Positions 14,368 to 21,018 of a DNA stretch of 21,131 nucleotides are shown piece by piece. Position 1 is the stretch's first letter. Every line of letters begins with the position of its first letter. The DNA is from an uncultured Chlamydiae bacterium (GTDB lineage Bacteria > Chlamydiota > Chlamydiia > Chlamydiales > SM23-39): assembly GCA_903909295.1 (NCBI GenBank), contig CAIVVG010000187.1:1-21131 (forward strand), given 5' to 3'. The position numbers were made by a program, and so were the translations under genes. The notes under the pieces were generated by a model, which saw only the letters and a program-made list of their open reading frames with translations, was not told the origin of the DNA and made no database searches.

Positions 14368-14888
14368 CGTCGAATCTTCTCAATGAGGGTGGATGTAGCT
14401 AGGCCGGGAATCCGTTCGACCAAATGGAGCCTTGCGCCGCACTGCCGGACCGTATCTGCCTCAATACACTGAAGGCCATATTCGGCGCCATTGACATGTA
14501 CGTCGGGCTTCACGGAGGCGATCAGCTGGCAGGGGTCCAGCTCTTCAAACCAGGTGACTGCGGAGACAAACTCGATGGCCGCCATCATCTCGAGCCGGTA
14601 GGCCAGGGGCACAATGGGCCTCGACGGGCTTTTGTACTGCTGGATCGAGGCGTCCGAGTTCATTGCCACGAGCAAATGATCTGCCTGGAGCGAGGCCTGG
14701 TGCAAAATCCACAAATGGCCCGCGTGCATCAGGTCAAAAGAGCCGTTGATCGTCGCGATTCTCTGCCCTTTTGAGCGAATTTCCTCTGCCCAACTCTTAA
14801 GATTTTTTGGCTCTACGAGCTTTTTTTCTAGCCACGGAGGCCTTTTTATGAGGGAAAGCAATGTCAAATACCTCGGTATAATCTTCAA
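14358..14888 (-). CDS. rfaE2: Heptose-1-phosphate adenylyltransferase, RfaE2-type
   Basis: This matches the C-terminal, nucleotidyl-transfer domain of HldE. INGSFDLMHAGHLWIL holds the HxGH nucleotide-binding motif (HAGH at 55-58), followed by VAMNSDASIQQYKSPSRPIVPLAYRLEMMAAIEFV, and LATSTLIEKIR closes the domain. Enzymes of this type make ADP-heptose from heptose 1-phosphate for lipopolysaccharide. There is no ATG, GTG or TTG in frame between the lon stop and the catalytic motif, so translation must begin inside lon. Candidates are TTG at 14888 (used here) and TTG at 14861, each with GAGG nine bases upstream; the latter gives 167 residues and the more usual N-terminal length. The kinase domain (RfaE1) is not in this window. 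Confidence 0.85.
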   Translation of the reverse strand: MKIIPRYLTLLSLIKRPPWLEKKLVEPKNLKSWAEEIRSKGQRIATINGSFDLMHAGHLWILHQASLQADHLLVAMNSDASIQQYKSPSRPIVPLAYRLEMMAAIEFVSAVTWFEELDPCQLIASVKPDVHVNGAEYGLQCIEADTVRQCGARLHLVERIPGLATSTLIEKIRRCE

Positions 14889-17259
14889 CGAAATGGACCT
14901 CGAGATCTTTTTTCAAGTAGTCGGGCAATTCGTCGTAATCGCGTAAGTTGTCTTTCGGGAAGATCAATACATTGACCTTCGAGCGACGGGCAGCGATGAG
15001 TTTTTCTTTCAGGCCGCCAATTGGCAAAACCCTTCCTGTCAGAGTGAGTTCTCCTGTCATTCCCAAATCTTCTCGGATCGGTCGATCTAAGAGCAAGGAG
15101 AGGAGCGCTGTGACCATCGTGATCCCCGCGGAGGGACCATCTTTGGGGGTAGCGCCTTCGGGGATGTGGATGTGGATCTGCGATTTTTCAAAGAAGGGGA
15201 TGCCGGGAGCGTAGCGCGCGACGTTGCTCTGCACGTAGGTCCAGGCGATCTGCGCCGATTCCTTCATCACGTCGCCTGCTTGCCCGGTGAGTTTCATCTC
15301 CGTTTTTTCCGCAGGGTAGCGAACCACTTCGATGTAAAGAGTGGCGCCGCCCATCGATGTCCAGGCGAGCCCCATCGCCACGCCTACCGGAGTGACTTTA
15401 TAGAACCTGTCCGATGTGAAAATGGGCTTGCCGAGATAGGGAATCAGTCCCTCTTCGGTGATGGTCACTTTTTCCCCTTTTTTCCCCTCTTCGGGAGCGC
15501 GGGCTATTTTGAGCGCTACTTTGCGCATGATCTTCTTGATGTTATTTTCGAGTGTGCGGACTCCCGCCTCGCGGGCATAGCCGTTGATGATCTGGCCAAT
15601 TGCGCCTGGCGTAAACACCACATCGGTCCCTTTAAGCCCCATATTTTTGCGATTGCGCGGGATGAGGTATTTCTTTGCGATCTCGATTTTTTCGGTCTGG
15701 ATATAGCCAGAGAGGCGCAAAATCTCCATCCGGTCTTTGAGCGGTTCGGGGATGGTGTCGAGGATGTTGGCCGTCACGATGAATAAGACATTGGATAGAT
15801 CGCACGGCACATCGAGGTAGTGGTCGAGGAACTCTTTATTCTGTTCGGGATCGAGAACTTCTAAGAGGGCCGACGCGGGATCCCCGTGGTAGCTGCTCCC
15901 CATCTTATCGACCTCGTCGAGCATGATCACCGGGTTCATCGTCTGCGTATATTTCATCGCCTGGACCATCTTTCCTGGCATGGCGCCAATGTACGTTCTT
16001 CGGTGCCCTTTGATCTCCGCCTCATCGCGCATCCCTCCTACAGAAAAGCGGTAGAATTTCCGATTCAGTGCGCGGGCCACGCTCTTGCCGATGCTCGTTT
16101 TGCCGACGCCGGGAGGGCCTACCAAACAGACAATGCTCCCCTTGATCCCCTTGGTCAACTTTCCGACTCCGATGAACTCGAGAATCCGCTCTTTGATATC
16201 CTTGAGTCCGTAGTGGTCGTCATTGAGGATCTCTTCAGCTTGTTTTAAATTGTGGGTCTCTTCGCTGTAGAGCCCCCAAGGCATAATGGTGAGCCAATCA
16301 ACGTAATTGCGACACACGCCATATTCGGCCGACTGCGTCTCGAGTGCGCTGAGCTTATCGAGCTCCTCGCGGATCACCTTCATCACATCTTCAGGGACCT
16401 TTCTCTTTTTGAGCCGCTCTTCGAATTTTTCTAACTCAACGGCTTTGTCCTCTTTTTCCATCCCGAGCTCTTTCTTGATCGCCTTGAGCTGTTCCCGTAA
16501 GAAGAAGTCCCGTTGCGTCTTGGAAATGGTCGCCTCGATCCGCTGGTTGATCGTGCTTTGCAATTTGCTGATATCGAGCTCTTTTTTGAGGAGCAAGAGC
16601 GCTTTGTCGATCCGCTTGTCTATGTCGAGCGTCTCGAGCACATTTTGGAGCTCATCTCTCGTCGCCGTCGTGAGAGCGACTGCAAAATCGGCCAAACGGC
16701 CCGGCTCAGTGAAGTCAGAGTGACCTAAGAAGATTTGGAGCTCTTCTTTGAAGAGCGGATTGAGTTTGAGGAGCTCCTTGATCGTCGTGATGATGCTGAT
16801 CGAATAGGCCTTGAGCTCGCGCGAGAGCGGCGCTTGAGAAATATCTTCATGGTACTTCACCGCAGCGAGGAGGTACTTGGACTTCATCGGCTTTTCGATG
16901 ATCGCCCGCTTTTCCATATTGAGGACGACCTGAGCGCCCCCCTGCTCCATCGGAATGATCCTCAAAATCCGTGCGACAACCCCCACCTTGTGCAAATCGT
17001 CCATCTTGATTTTGTAGATATTCGTATCTTCATGATGGGTTAAGAACAGTCCAATGCACTTGTGATCGGTCTTCGCGACCAGTTTGAGCACTTCATAGTA
17101 GATTCCCGGCTCGATAACAATGGGAGCGGCCATCCCCGGAAAAAAGGGACGCCGATTCAGCGGCATGAGATAGAGCTGATTGGGATAAGGAAGGCTCGGC
17201 ACGAGAGGTTGTTTGAGAACCTCTTCCACTTCTGGGGTATTCTCAGGTTGATCGTCCAA
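14797..17259 (-). CDS. lon: ATP-dependent protease Lon
   Basis: Lon degrades misfolded and regulatory proteins in the cytosol. The 820-residue protein is complete: N-terminal substrate domain (about 28-225), coiled region (230-310), AAA+ module with Walker A GPPGVGKT (381-388) and Walker B VIMLDEVDKMG, then the serine-lysine protease domain with Ser710 in PKDGPSAG and Lys753 in GGLKEKL, exactly 43 residues apart as in E. coli Lon. A very basic tail (RKKARRAKKS) follows. The start is TTG at 17259, preceded by AAAGGA; no better start is available upstream. The last 92 bp overlap the rfaE2-type gene in another frame. It corresponds to CT344 and is divergent from tsaB. Confidence 0.96.
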   Translation of the reverse strand: MDDQPENTPEVEEVLKQPLVPSLPYPNQLYLMPLNRRPFFPGMAAPIVIEPGIYYEVLKLVAKTDHKCIGLFLTHHEDTNIYKIKMDDLHKVGVVARILRIIPMEQGGAQVVLNMEKRAIIEKPMKSKYLLAAVKYHEDISQAPLSRELKAYSISIITTIKELLKLNPLFKEELQIFLGHSDFTEPGRLADFAVALTTATRDELQNVLETLDIDKRIDKALLLLKKELDISKLQSTINQRIEATISKTQRDFFLREQLKAIKKELGMEKEDKAVELEKFEERLKKRKVPEDVMKVIREELDKLSALETQSAEYGVCRNYVDWLTIMPWGLYSEETHNLKQAEEILNDDHYGLKDIKERILEFIGVGKLTKGIKGSIVCLVGPPGVGKTSIGKSVARALNRKFYRFSVGGMRDEAEIKGHRRTYIGAMPGKMVQAMKYTQTMNPVIMLDEVDKMGSSYHGDPASALLEVLDPEQNKEFLDHYLDVPCDLSNVLFIVTANILDTIPEPLKDRMEILRLSGYIQTEKIEIAKKYLIPRNRKNMGLKGTDVVFTPGAIGQIINGYAREAGVRTLENNIKKIMRKVALKIARAPEEGKKGEKVTITEEGLIPYLGKPIFTSDRFYKVTPVGVAMGLAWTSMGGATLYIEVVRYPAEKTEMKLTGQAGDVMKESAQIAWTYVQSNVARYAPGIPFFEKSQIHIHIPEGATPKDGPSAGITMVTALLSLLLDRPIREDLGMTGELTLTGRVLPIGGLKEKLIAARRSKVNVLIFPKDNLRDYDELPDYLKKDLEVHFVEDYTEVFDIAFPHKKASVARKKARRAKKS

Positions 17260-17356
17260 AGGAGTCCTTTTTTTCTGTCCAGTGTATCAAAACACCTCCT
17301 TTCATGTATAGTAGAGGGGATGAAAGTGCCCCTCCAAAAAACAGGGATTCAAAAAA

Positions 17357-17456
17357 TGACCGCAGAGACGCAGAGAACGCAAAGATCACAGAGGAGGTAT
17401 CCTTGATTTTTTATTTTTCTCTGAGACCTCCGCGCTCTCTGCGTCTCTGCGGTTTA
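17357..17456. repeat. Inverted-repeat intergenic element with 18-bp perfect arms
   Basis: ACCGCAGAGACGCAGAGA (17359-17376) is matched exactly in inverse at 17436-17453, enclosing about 59 bp with an AT-rich centre and partly complementary inner parts (gaggaggt / acctccgc). GC-rich arms of the pattern CCGCAGAGACGCAGAG are, from memory, a widespread dispersed intergenic element in many bacterial phyla, so this looks like a MITE-like or fold-back element rather than a local terminator. It lies between divergent lon and tsaB and has no ORF of its own. Confidence 0.75.
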
Positions 17457-17465
17457 ATTGAAAAT

Positions 17466-17487
17466 CTCTCCCCTGAAAAGGGGAGAG
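17466..17487. promoter_or_regulatory. 9-bp hairpin with GAAA tetraloop ahead of tsaB
   Basis: CTCTCCCCT (17466-17474) and AGGGGAGAG (17479-17487) pair perfectly around GAAA. On the plus strand the loop is a stable GNRA-type tetraloop and TTTCTCC follows. It ends 28 bp before the tsaB ATG. It could be a leader structure or weak terminator within a tsaB transcript, or a boundary for the neighbouring inverted-repeat element. Confidence 0.5.
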
Positions 17488-17515
17488 TTTCTCCTACTGT
17501 TGGGGGGCCGCTGAC

Positions 17516-18040
17516 ATGAAAGCGCTCCTCCTAGAAACCAGCACGGAAAAAGGGCTCATCGCTCTTCTCGAAGACGGAAAGCCCCCGATCGAAAGGTGGC
17601 TCGATGGGGGTCCCTCCCTCTCAAAGAACCTCGCTCTCGAAGTGGCCGCCCTTCTAGGTGGCCAAAAAGTGGACCTCATCGCCGTGGGCCAAGGCCCCGG
17701 CTCTTACACAGGCATCCGCGTTGGAGCGGCTCTCGCTCAAGGACTCGCTCTCGGCTGGGGCGTCCCCTTAGTCGGCTTCTGCAGCCTCGAGGCCTTCCTC
17801 CCCTCTCCCGAATACGCCGTCCTAGTGGACGCCCGCTCAGGAGGGCTCTACTGCCTCTACGAAGGAGTGTGTAAAAAAATTCCTATCGACGATCCCCTCC
17901 TCCAGACTCTTCCTCTCCTCGCCTCCCCTCACCCCGACCTGATCGCTAAACGGATCGCCCTTCCCGGCCAGTGGACGGAAGAGAAACCTCACTCGAGAAA
18001 CCTCCTCTCCAAAACCACCCCCCTGCACCTTTCCTATTGA
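17516..18040 (+). CDS. tsaB: tRNA threonylcarbamoyladenosine biosynthesis protein TsaB
   Basis: TsaB is the scaffold partner of TsaD in the complex that makes t6A37 of ANN-decoding tRNAs. The 174-residue protein begins with MKALLLETSTEKGLIAL (ASKHA fold) and holds the TsaB hallmark GQGPGSYTGIRVGAALAQGLALG (about 58-80). A VDARSGGLYCLY segment (about 103-114) corresponds to the family's DARxxEVY region. It is shorter than E. coli TsaB (231 aa), missing part of the second subdomain, and lacks the metal-binding histidines of TsaD. The ATG has only a G-run upstream as a possible ribosome binding site. Position next to lon and rpsU matches CT343 of C. trachomatis. Confidence 0.88.
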   Translation: MKALLLETSTEKGLIALLEDGKPPIERWLDGGPSLSKNLALEVAALLGGQKVDLIAVGQGPGSYTGIRVGAALAQGLALGWGVPLVGFCSLEAFLPSPEYAVLVDARSGGLYCLYEGVCKKIPIDDPLLQTLPLLASPHPDLIAKRIALPGQWTEEKPHSRNLLSKTTPLHLSY

Positions 18041-18065
18041 ATTAAACCACTCCGGTCACTACAAT
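18037..18065 (+). promoter_or_regulatory. Promoter of rpsU-dnaJ, overlapping the tsaB stop codon
   Basis: TTGAAT (18037-18042), a 17-bp spacer and TACAAT (18060-18065) form a good sigma-70-type promoter. The -35 overlaps the tsaB TGA. Transcription would begin near 18072, about 27 bases before the rpsU ATG, leaving room for its AAAGG ribosome binding site (18084-18088). Confidence 0.65.
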
Positions 18066-18098
18066 AGGGCCAAACTTAACCTCAAAGGTATGCAACAA

Positions 18099-18293
18099 AT
18101 GCCCAGCGTAAAAGTCCGTGTTGGAGAGCCCATCGACAAAGCCCTCCGCGCTCTGAAAAAGAAGCTCGATAAAGAAGGTATCATGAAGGCCGCAAAAGCC
18201 CACCGTTTCTATGACAAGCCCTCTGTAAAGAGCCGAGCCAAATCAAAAGCTGCTACTAAGCGCATCAAAACAGCCGTACGCCGCGGTTACTAG
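18099..18293 (+). CDS. rpsU: 30S ribosomal protein S21
   Basis: S21 is a small basic protein of the 30S platform, near the anti-Shine-Dalgarno end of 16S rRNA. The 64-residue product begins MPSVKVRVGEPIDKALRALK and continues with KAHRFYDKPSVKSRAKSKAA, the chlamydial S21 pattern as I remember it. I chose the ATG at 18099 over the one at 18090: the family starts at MPSV, and AAAGG lies 10 bases before 18099 but only one base before 18090. dnaJ starts four bases after its stop, so the two are probably cotranslated, as in CT342-CT341. Confidence 0.95.
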   Translation: MPSVKVRVGEPIDKALRALKKKLDKEGIMKAAKAHRFYDKPSVKSRAKSKAATKRIKTAVRRGY

Positions 18294-18297
18294 TCCC

Positions 18298-19458
18298 ATG
18301 AAAGACTACTACGACGTCCTCAAGGTCTCCAAACAGGCGACCCCCGATGAGATCAAGAAGGCCTATCGCAAGAGGGCCCTTGAATGTCACCCCGACCGCA
18401 ATCCCGACGACCCCAAAGCGGAAGCCATGTTCAAACAGGTTTCCGAAGCCTACGAAGTTTTGAGCGATGACAAACGTCGCCAGATCTACGACCAGTATGG
18501 CGAAGAGGGTCTGCGCGGAGCCAGCGGCGGCGGCTTCTCTCCGGGCGGCGGCGGGGGCTTTTCCTCCATGGACGAGGCGCTCCGCACCTTCATGGGAGCC
18601 TTTGGCGGCGGCCAAGGCGGCCATCAGGGAGGAGGCATGTTTGACTCCTTCTTTGGCGGCGGAGGCGGCGCAGAAGAGGCCCGCGGTGCAAGTAAAAAGG
18701 CCACCGTTCGGATCTCTTTCGAAGAGGCCGCTCGCGGCACAGAGAAAGAGCTGACGATCCAAAACTACATCCCCTGCGACACTTGCAAAGGGTCGGGGGC
18801 CAAGTCCAAAGCGAGCATCCGGACCTGCACCACCTGCCGCGGCCAAGGACAGATCCACCAGAGCCGGGGCTTCTTTAGCATGTCGATGCCCTGCTCTTCT
18901 TGCGGCGGCGCTGGACAAGTGATCGCCGATCCGTGCAGAAGTTGCGGCGGCATGGGACGCATCAAAGATAAGCAAAAAATCAAGGTGCGCATTCCTGCCG
19001 GCGTGGATAATGGCATGCGCCTGAAAATGGCCGGCTACGGCGACGCAGGCGAACGGGGCTCCTCCGCAGGAGATTTGTACGTCTCCATCGAAGTAGAGCC
19101 CCACGATACCTTCCAGAGAGAAGGAGACGATGTTTACATCGACCTCCCCTTAAGCTTCCCCGAAGCGGCTCTCGGATGCAAAAAAGAGATCCCCACCCCC
19201 TTCGGCGAGATGAGCAAAGTCCAAATCCCCGAAGGGACGCAAAGTGGCAAACTCCTTCGCCTCAGCAGCAAAGGATTCCCCAACGTCCACGGCCAAGGGA
19301 AAGGGGACCTGATTATTAGGGTCTTCGTCGAGACGCCTGTGAAATTGACGGAGAAACAAAGAGAGCTCCTCCGCGCTTTTGAAGGGAGCGAGACGACCCA
19401 AAATCACCCTTTGAAAAAGGGGTTTTTGGAGCGGATGAAGGTTTTTTTTTCGGCTTGA
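18298..19458 (+). CDS. dnaJ: Chaperone protein DnaJ
   Basis: DnaJ delivers unfolded proteins to DnaK and stimulates its ATPase. The 386-residue protein has the full class-A layout: J domain with HPD at 31-33, Gly/Phe-rich linker (about 74-130), four CxxCxGxG zinc repeats (CDTCKGSG at 160, CTTCRGQG at 177, CSSCGGAG at 199, CRSCGGMG at 213), and C-terminal substrate and dimerisation domains. It starts four bases after rpsU and shares its promoter. The last codons contain a run of nine T (19442-19450). In C. trachomatis dnaJ is also next to rpsU. Confidence 0.97.
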   Translation: MKDYYDVLKVSKQATPDEIKKAYRKRALECHPDRNPDDPKAEAMFKQVSEAYEVLSDDKRRQIYDQYGEEGLRGASGGGFSPGGGGGFSSMDEALRTFMGAFGGGQGGHQGGGMFDSFFGGGGGAEEARGASKKATVRISFEEAARGTEKELTIQNYIPCDTCKGSGAKSKASIRTCTTCRGQGQIHQSRGFFSMSMPCSSCGGAGQVIADPCRSCGGMGRIKDKQKIKVRIPAGVDNGMRLKMAGYGDAGERGSSAGDLYVSIEVEPHDTFQREGDDVYIDLPLSFPEAALGCKKEIPTPFGEMSKVQIPEGTQSGKLLRLSSKGFPNVHGQGKGDLIIRVFVETPVKLTEKQRELLRAFEGSETTQNHPLKKGFLERMKVFFSA

Positions 19459-19495
19459 TCGCTTGGCTTAAGAGCTCAAACTGATCGCTTGGCTT
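19456..19495. repeat. 14-bp direct repeat bridging two convergent gene ends
   Basis: TGATCGCTTGGCTT occurs at 19456-19469 and 19482-19495. The first copy begins with the dnaJ stop codon; the second lies inside the last codons of the opposing 105-aa gene. Together with the nine-T run just before, it fills the 17-bp gap between the two genes. No clear terminator hairpin was seen here. Confidence 0.6.
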
Positions 19496-19793
19496 GTTCC
19501 AGATCCCTCTTGAGAGGGTCGGGTTTCCCGCCATTTTGATAAGCGGTAAAGTCTTTTTCGATCGTTTTATTTTGGTTCTCGAGACCCTTTTCTTTGAGCG
19601 CCCGCGCTGACTCATTCATCACTTTCATCGCCCGTTCCATCACATTCTGAAACGCCGCTTTCTTGAAAGGGCTATTGGCATGCTCATGCGCATCGAGCGC
19701 TTGTTGAAAAAGCTCCGCACCCTGTTTGTAATCGAGCTGATATAATTTTCTCTCCTGAGGGCTCGACGGTCCTACATTGGAAACTTCACTCAT
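19476..19793 (-). CDS. Hypothetical 105-aa helical protein coupled to the outer-membrane protein gene
   Basis: I do not recognise this protein. It is hydrophilic, rich in Lys, Glu, Gln and Ala, without cysteine, signal peptide or membrane segment. Most of it (about residues 13-90) should be alpha-helical, with YKQGAELFQQALDAHEHAN resembling the start of a TPR or MIT-like helix pair. It is very likely a real gene: AAGGGG sits six bases before the ATG, overlapping the TAA of the outer-membrane protein gene, and the two genes are only 10 bp apart. Size and composition resemble secretion chaperones or small soluble partners, but nothing specific supports that. It ends 17 bp from convergent dnaJ. 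Confidence 0.7.
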   Translation of the reverse strand: MSEVSNVGPSSPQERKLYQLDYKQGAELFQQALDAHEHANSPFKKAAFQNVMERAMKVMNESARALKEKGLENQNKTIEKDFTAYQNGGKPDPLKRDLEQAKRSV

Positions 19794-19803
19794 GCATTAC
19801 CCC

Positions 19804-20844
19804 TTAAAACTTGGTCGTCGGTTCAAAATTCCAGCACACAGAAAACTGTCCCGTGGCAAAATTGGCGCTATTGCGGCCATACACTGAAAACTGGACACCA
19901 CAGACAATCCCTATATTTGAATTCCAGTTGTATTCAAACGCAGGAGCCAAGCTCAAATTGTCGCTCGAGCCAAAGCCTACAACGGCAGGCAGCCCCGCAG
20001 CTGTCACCCCCGGATTGCCATAAAACGTGGTCCGATCCGCGCAACTGTATACGATGTCCATCGCCAACACCCAAGCTTGAGAAGCGCTCCACTCGATCCC
20101 CAAATCCGCAGCAAACTGATTGCCCGGCCGCACCTTGCCAAGAGTCCCCGGCACACCACCGTAAAAATTGGTATCTGCCACATGAACCGTCGTTCCCACC
20201 GTGTACCCGAGAAAAAGACGGGTATTCACCGGATGCTCCGTCGCCCAAAAAAGGAGCTTGCCAAAAGCCAAGCAAAACTGCGTAGCATACGTTCCAGCGC
20301 CCACTCCATCGAGTCCCAATCCAGTTGGGCTCAAACGCTTATAGCGCCCTGTGGGAAAGGTCTCCTTAATGGTCACCTTGATTTTGGGGATATAGAGACC
20401 CTGAGCGAGAATTTGCCAGCCCAACCCAAACTGAGTGTCGCCATAGCCGCCCCCATTCTTATCTAGCAACCAGCTCTCTTGCCCCTGCAAGAAAAGGAGA
20501 GCGTCCATCCAGTCGGTCAGACCCGTCTGTAAGACGTTTTGGCTCTGCAGCTGCACCAGATTCGGAGTCGTCACAGAGTGGCGATCCTCATTGAACTGCG
20601 CATAGTTCGTCTGCACATTGAGATACGGCTGAAAGTTGACATCTCCCGGAGGCATCATCGTCGCAGAAGGAGTGACCAGCGGCCCCGTATACCAAGGGTT
20701 AAAAAGCTTCAACGCCCGGTCGAACTTCTCCTGATCCGCCTTGAGCTCAGCGTGGATCTCTTCCGCAGACTTCACTTTAGGCTGGGGCTCCTCTGCGATC
20801 AAAGCGAGCGGCAAGAAAACAAGACTCATCCAAAAATGCTTCAT
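19804..20844 (-). CDS. Outer-membrane beta-barrel protein, function unknown
   Basis: The 346-residue protein has a signal peptide (MKHFWMSLVFLPLALIA, cleavage likely after Ala17). A short Glu/Lys-rich periplasmic or plug-like segment (about 18-48) follows, then alternating hydrophobic strands, and the C-terminus ends in Phe, as barrel proteins recognised by BamA often do. Segments such as GYGDTQFGLGWQIL and KVTIKETFPTGRY resemble the Phenol_MetA_deg/transporter-type barrels annotated in several phyla, including chlamydiae. The substrate is unknown. GGGGAG lies just before the ATG. The 105-aa gene follows after 10 bp and is probably coupled. Confidence 0.75.
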   Translation of the reverse strand: MKHFWMSLVFLPLALIAEEPQPKVKSAEEIHAELKADQEKFDRALKLFNPWYTGPLVTPSATMMPPGDVNFQPYLNVQTNYAQFNEDRHSVTTPNLVQLQSQNVLQTGLTDWMDALLFLQGQESWLLDKNGGGYGDTQFGLGWQILAQGLYIPKIKVTIKETFPTGRYKRLSPTGLGLDGVGAGTYATQFCLAFGKLLFWATEHPVNTRLFLGYTVGTTVHVADTNFYGGVPGTLGKVRPGNQFAADLGIEWSASQAWVLAMDIVYSCADRTTFYGNPGVTAAGLPAVVGFGSSDNLSLAPAFEYNWNSNIGIVCGVQFSVYGRNSANFATGQFSVCWNFEPTTKF

Positions 20845-20979
20845 AACTCCCCTCTAAAATAAATAACGCCCCCTGTCAAGAAAAAAGGTTAGGGTGGGTC
20901 AACAACAATTGCATGATAATACCCCAAACGGTCGCCTACGGCCTCAATGACTCCCCCGCGGGGCTTGTAACAGTATTCC

Positions 20980-21008
20980 TTGACTTTATTCAAACCTGAT
21001 CATACTAT
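20980..21008 (+). promoter_or_regulatory. Near-consensus promoter of the right-edge recombinase-like gene
   Basis: TTGACT (20980-20985), a 17-bp spacer and TACTAT (21003-21008). The predicted start of transcription, about seven bases further, falls on the A of the ATG at 21015, so the mRNA would be leaderless. Consistent with this, there is no ribosome binding site. Confidence 0.6.
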
Positions 21009-21018
21009 ATCAGTATGA
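21000..21018. promoter_or_regulatory. Dyad over the -10 box and start codon (candidate operator)
   Basis: TCATACT-atatc-AGTATGA has perfect 7-bp arms and a 5-bp centre. It covers both the -10 hexamer and the ATG of the gene that follows, the ideal place for repression by a dimeric DNA-binding protein, possibly the gene's own MerR-like product. It might also be part of the end of the mobile element. Confidence 0.45.

Noticed and set aside
17062..17406. Plus-strand ORF running from the lon 5' end into the inverted repeat
   Set aside because: It is antisense to lon and then translates repeat DNA (MTAETQRTQR), a common artefact of this element.
18265..19104. 279-codon minus-strand ORF opposite dnaJ
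   Set aside because: Antisense to dnaJ, whose zinc repeats and HPD motif are certain; the ORF is an effect of GC-rich codon use.
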